Made by a program: the position numbers and the translations under genes. A model generated the notes under the pieces. It searched no databases. It was not told the origin of the DNA and was given only the letters and a program-made list of their open reading frames with translations. From NCBI RefSeq assembly GCF_001956295.1, contig NZ_MRTD01000007.1, positions 62,001 to 126,000 on the forward strand: DNA of 64,000 nucleotides. Direction: 5' to 3'. The stretch comes from Paenibacillus sp. FSL A5-0031. Lineage in GTDB: Bacteria; Bacillota; Bacilli; Paenibacillales; Paenibacillaceae. This document shows positions 60,407-64,000 of this stretch, piece by piece (the stretch's first letter is position 1; each line of letters opens with the position of its first letter).

Positions 60407-63400
60407 ATGCAACGCGTAGACGTTAAGGAACGTGCCCGCACCCGTGAGCTGCGAGTGCTGGAGCAATGGAAAACAGATGAAACGTTTAAAAAATCAATAG
60501 CAAACCGGGAAGGCAAGCCGAATTTTGTATTTTATGAAGGGCCGCCTACCGCTAATGGAGCACCACATATCGGTCATGTACTTGGCCGCGTAATTAAGGA
60601 TTTTATTTGTCGCTACAAAACAATGGCAGGATACCGTGTTATCCGTAAAGCAGGATGGGATACGCATGGACTGCCGGTTGAGCTTGGAGTTGAGAAGCAG
60701 CTAGGCATCTCCGGCAAGCAGGAAATCGAAGAATACGGTGTAGAGAAGTTTGTGAAAAAATGCAAAGACAGCGTATTTGAATATGAGAAGCAGTGGCGTG
60801 AGCTGACAGAAGGCATCGCGTATTGGACGGATTTAGACAATCCATATATCACGCTTAAAAACGAGTACATCGAGAGCGTATGGCATATTTTATCGTCAAT
60901 CCACGGAAAAGGTCTGCTGTACCGCGGTCATCGCGTAAGTCCTTATTGCCCGGATTGTCAAACGACGCTTAGCTCACACGAGGTTGCTCAAGGTTATGAG
61001 GATGTTAAGGATCTAAGCGCAACAGCGAAGTTTAAGCTAGTGGAATCGGGAGAATTCGTTCTTGCTTGGACAACTACGCCGTGGACGCTTCCTGCAAATG
61101 TGGCGTTAGCCGTAAATCCAGAGCTTGATTATATCCGTGCTTCCAAAAACGGTGAAGTTTATATCGTTGCTCAAAATCTAGCGGAGAGCGTTCTTAAAGA
61201 AGATTATGAAGTTCTATCCGTATTGAAAGGTGCTGAGCTTGTTGGTCTTAGCTACGAGCCGCCATTCCAATACGTTGCTCTAGAAAAAGGCCACATCGTT
61301 ATTGCAGGCGATTTCGTTAGCGACACTAGCGGTACGGGTATCGTTCATATCGCACCAGCACATGGTGAGGATGACTACCGAGTTTCACGCGACAACGGAA
61401 TCAGCATGCTGAGTGTTGTTGATTTGGCTGGTCGCTATACGTCAGAGGTTACTGACTTTGCAGGACGTTTCGTGAAAGACGCTGAGCTTGATATTGACAT
61501 CGTCAAAAACCTTAGTGAACGCGGTCTTCTTTACTCGAAGGAGCGCTACGAGCATAGCTATCCATTCTGCTGGCGCTGCAAAACGCCGCTCATCTACTAT
61601 GCGATGGAAAGCTGGTTTATTAAAACAACAGCGGTTAAGGATCAGTTGATCGCCAATAACAACAGCGTAGATTGGTATCCTGGCCATATCCGTGAAGGTC
61701 GCTTTGGTAAGTTTTTGGAGGATTTGGTTGATTGGAACATCAGCCGCAACCGTTACTGGGGTACGCCGCTTAACGTTTGGGTCTGCGATGTAACAGGCAA
61801 GGAGTATTCACCAAGCAGTATTGCTGATCTGCGTGCGATGGCGATTGGCGATGTGCCTGAAGACATTGAGCTTCATAAACCGTATGTGGATGATATTAAG
61901 CTAAAATCACCTTTCGCTGAGGGTGCTGAAATGACGCGTACACCTGAAGTTATCGATGTATGGTTCGACAGCGGTTCGATGCCGTTCGCTCAGCATCATC
62001 ATCCGTTTGAGAACGAGCAGCAATTCGCTGAGCAATATCCAGCAGACATTATCTGTGAGGGTATTGACCAAACGCGCGGCTGGTTCTACAGCTTGCTTGC
62101 AGTTTCTACGCTGTATAATGGCAAAGCGCCATATAAAGCGGTTATCTCGACTGGCCATATTTTGGATGAGAACGGGCAAAAGATGTCCAAATCTAAGGGC
62201 AATGTAATCGACCCTTGGGAAATCATCAACGAATATGGAACGGACGCGTTCCGCTGGGCATTGCTTGCAGACAGCGCGCCATGGAACAGCAAACGCTTCT
62301 CACGCGGCATTGTTGGCGAAGCGAAATCGAAAGTCATTGATACCATCGTAAATACACATGCGTTTTTCGCGTTATATGCTTCAATCGATGGCTTTGACTA
62401 CACAGCGCATGAAGAGATCAAATCAGACAACAAGCTGGATCGCTGGATCATTTCACGTCTGAACAGCTTGATTAATACAGTGAACAAGGGTCTTGAAGTA
62501 AATGATTTCCTAAATCCAGCTAAATCGATTGAGGTTTTCGTTGACGAGCTGAGCAACTGGTATATCCGCCGTTCACGTGATCGTTTCTGGGGAAGCGGGC
62601 TTACAAATGATAAATTAGCCGCTTATCAAACTTTGCGCAGCGTATTGCTTACCCTCTCGCGTCTGATCGCTCCTTATGCACCTTTGCTTGCAGAGGATGT
62701 ATTCGGAAACCTTGGCGGGGCAGGCAGCGTTCATTTGGCTGATTATCCGAAAGCGGATGAAACGCTTATTGATGAGATGTTGGAGCGCGATATGGAAAGC
62801 GCAAAACAAATCGTTGAGCTTGCTCGCAACGTTCGGAACGAAACGGGAATCAAAACGCGCCAGCCTTTGTCGGAGCTAATCGTATCGCTTGATCGTGATT
62901 TCAACGTAGCAGACTACGAGGATATCGTGAAGGATGAAATAAATGTAAAAGCTATTACCGTACAAAATTCAGACAGTGGTTTTGTTGACTTCACTCTTAA
63001 GCTGAATCTTAAAGTTGCCGGTAAAAAATACGGTAAAAACGTTGGACCTATTCAAGGTCAGCTAAAAGGACTATCAGCAGAACAGACTCGAAACATCGTA
63101 AATGGAGGAAGCTTCGACTTCACAAGTGCAGAAGGCGAACAGCTATCGATCACTGTTGATGAGCTGTTGGTTGAGAAGCAAGCGAAGTCAGGTTTCGCAT
63201 CTGCATCTGGCAATGGTGTTACTGTAGCGCTGAATACGGATATTACAGCAGAGCTTGAGCAAGAGGGCTGGGTTCGTGAAGTGATTCGCGCCGTTCAGGA
63301 TACACGCAAAAAGCTCGATCTGCCAATTGAGAAGCGCATCGATCTAGTACTTGATGTTGACGCAGAGCTTAAAGCGGCGCTGGATGCGTTCGCACAAGTG

Positions 63401-63505
63401 CTTCAAGACAACGTGCTTGTTCAAACCGTCACTTATGGTGATGAGCCGGGGATGGAGAAAGTTGTGCTTGGCGAAAAAGAAATAGGGATTTTCATCCGCG
63501 GATAA
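60407..63505 (+). CDS. ileS: Isoleucyl-tRNA synthetase, IleRS2-like type
   Basis: A 1032-residue class I synthetase charging tRNA-Ile. HIGH motif in GPPTANGAPHIGHVLGR; KMSKS in GQKMSKSKGNVIDPW; editing domain with AWTTTPWTLPANVALAVN and the GTGIVHIAPAHGEDD segment. The phrase AGWDTHGLPVELGVE and the long C-terminus without a zinc finger match IleRS2 (eukaryote-like, often mupirocin-tolerant) rather than the IleRS1 of B. subtilis, which has GWDCHGLPIE. TTAGGAGG precedes ATG 60407. It is controlled by the T-box. Confidence 0.95.
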   Translation: MQRVDVKERARTRELRVLEQWKTDETFKKSIANREGKPNFVFYEGPPTANGAPHIGHVLGRVIKDFICRYKTMAGYRVIRKAGWDTHGLPVELGVEKQLGISGKQEIEEYGVEKFVKKCKDSVFEYEKQWRELTEGIAYWTDLDNPYITLKNEYIESVWHILSSIHGKGLLYRGHRVSPYCPDCQTTLSSHEVAQGYEDVKDLSATAKFKLVESGEFVLAWTTTPWTLPANVALAVNPELDYIRASKNGEVYIVAQNLAESVLKEDYEVLSVLKGAELVGLSYEPPFQYVALEKGHIVIAGDFVSDTSGTGIVHIAPAHGEDDYRVSRDNGISMLSVVDLAGRYTSEVTDFAGRFVKDAELDIDIVKNLSERGLLYSKERYEHSYPFCWRCKTPLIYYAMESWFIKTTAVKDQLIANNNSVDWYPGHIREGRFGKFLEDLVDWNISRNRYWGTPLNVWVCDVTGKEYSPSSIADLRAMAIGDVPEDIELHKPYVDDIKLKSPFAEGAEMTRTPEVIDVWFDSGSMPFAQHHHPFENEQQFAEQYPADIICEGIDQTRGWFYSLLAVSTLYNGKAPYKAVISTGHILDENGQKMSKSKGNVIDPWEIINEYGTDAFRWALLADSAPWNSKRFSRGIVGEAKSKVIDTIVNTHAFFALYASIDGFDYTAHEEIKSDNKLDRWIISRLNSLINTVNKGLEVNDFLNPAKSIEVFVDELSNWYIRRSRDRFWGSGLTNDKLAAYQTLRSVLLTLSRLIAPYAPLLAEDVFGNLGGAGSVHLADYPKADETLIDEMLERDMESAKQIVELARNVRNETGIKTRQPLSELIVSLDRDFNVADYEDIVKDEINVKAITVQNSDSGFVDFTLKLNLKVAGKKYGKNVGPIQGQLKGLSAEQTRNIVNGGSFDFTSAEGEQLSITVDELLVEKQAKSGFASASGNGVTVALNTDITAELEQEGWVREVIRAVQDTRKKLDLPIEKRIDLVLDVDAELKAALDAFAQVLQDNVLVQTVTYGDEPGMEKVVLGEKEIGIFIRG

Positions 63506-63536
63506 GGTTATAGTATAAAGGAAATTAACAAGCGAA

Positions 63537-63630
63537 AAAAACGAGGCCGTCGCCTTCCGACAGCTGCAGCAAACGACTGAATGGTCGCGATGCTTGCAAT
63601 GTCCGGCAGGTCAGGCCTCGTTTTATTGTT
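63537..63630 (+). terminator. Large structured terminator after ileS
   Basis: ACGAGGCC near 63540 pairs with GGCCTCGT near 63615-63622. Inside are smaller hairpins (GTCG..CGAC, GCTGCAGC, CGAC..GTCG). A T-rich tail (TTTTATTGTTT) follows. The ~70-nt enclosed segment is unusually long for a terminator loop. Confidence 0.65.
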
Positions 63631-63650
63631 TGACAAAGGGGATGCCTCGT

Positions 63651-63989
63651 ATGAATACAAATAACCCGGAACAGCCGAAAAATTTGAACGAGTTACAAAC
63701 TTCGTTAAGCAAGCTTGATAAACGACTGCAAACTATTGCTACCGAAATGGAACATACCCAAATAGCGGATTACATTGATCTGTTAAACAGACCATGGACA
63801 ATGATTTGGAAAAACCTGCTGGCTGGTACAGCCAGAGGTGTAGGAATCGCGATTGGCTTTACCTTTTTTGCTGCGACTATTCTTTATGTTCTGCGTATAT
63901 TAGGAGCGTTAAACTTACCGATAATCGGCGACTATATTGCAGACATTGTCCGAATTGTCCAAATCCAGCTTGAAGGAAAAGTTTATTGA
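63651..63989 (+). CDS. DUF5665 family membrane protein
   Basis: A 112-residue protein: a coiled N-terminal part (LNELQTSLSKLDKRLQTIAT) and one or two hydrophobic segments (GVGIAIGFTFFAATILYVL; ALNLPIIGDYIADIV). The segment NRPWTMIWKNLLAGTARGVG is typical of DUF5665. ATG 63651 follows AAAGGGG at 9 nt; upstream in-frame starts precede this site. Function unknown. Confidence 0.8.
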   Translation: MNTNNPEQPKNLNELQTSLSKLDKRLQTIATEMEHTQIADYIDLLNRPWTMIWKNLLAGTARGVGIAIGFTFFAATILYVLRILGALNLPIIGDYIADIVRIVQIQLEGKVY

Positions 63990-64000
63990 TTATAAGTGTT

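Overview
The window looks like chromosomal DNA of an endospore-forming, low-to-mid-GC Bacillota, most likely Paenibacillus or a close relative. The evidence is the dcw cell-wall/division cluster with the sporulation genes spoVD, spoVE, spoIIGA, sigE and sigG embedded in it, the bacillithiol gene bshC, the typA-ylaH and ylaJ-phoH neighbourhoods, strong Shine-Dalgarno (SD) sequences, frequent TTG/GTG starts and a T-box leader on ileS. No tRNA, rRNA, transposase, phage gene or CRISPR array was seen.

Region 1 (1-11.2 kb) is an accessory carbohydrate region. A truncated membrane sensor/regulator and a beta-helix protein lie on the minus strand. They diverge from a GH2 glycosidase, a 753-residue protein of unrecognised family with a probable (alpha/alpha) barrel half, and a large secreted beta-helix protein with PKD, FN3, NPCBM-like and PA14 modules.

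Region 2 (11.2-30.5 kb) is mostly conserved housekeeping and sporulation-linked genes: a divergent TerC pair, typA, ylaH, an LCP ligase, a YhcN/YlaJ lipoprotein, PIN-PhoH ATPase, an orphan solute-binding-like protein, a secreted coiled-coil protein, a MidA-like methyltransferase, DUF2626, an RsfA-like regulator, panE, DUF3397, bshC, an S-adenosylhomocysteinase of archaeal/thermophile type and a DUF4349 lipoprotein. Most units end in clear intrinsic terminators.

Region 3 (30.5-49.8 kb) is the dcw cluster: mraZ (with a four-box MraZ operator), rsmH, ftsL, pbpB, spoVD, murE, murF, mraY, murD, spoVE, murB, murA, divIB, ftsA, ftsZ. murG is missing from its usual place between spoVE and murB. That place holds a long hairpin and three 40-bp hairpin repeats that run into the murB ribosome-binding site.

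Region 4 (49.8-54.6 kb) begins with a ~1-kb tandem array of ~112-bp units with internal palindromes and no gene, then a DUF559-type nuclease-like gene behind a terminator-like leader. The spoIIGA-sigE-sigG sporulation block follows, with a spoIIG promoter of unusual 21-bp spacing.

Region 5 (54.6-64 kb) has a self-regulated TetR/DUF3995 pair, then ylmC, pgeF, ylmE, sepF, ylmG, ylmH, divIVA, a T-box riboswitch, ileS (IleRS2-like) and a DUF5665 gene. The same ~40-bp repeat family seen before murB recurs directly before pgeF. Both copies end in the same 19 bases spanning the start codon, so unrelated proteins begin MEAFK. This start-codon-carrying repeat and the 112-bp array are the least explained structures here.
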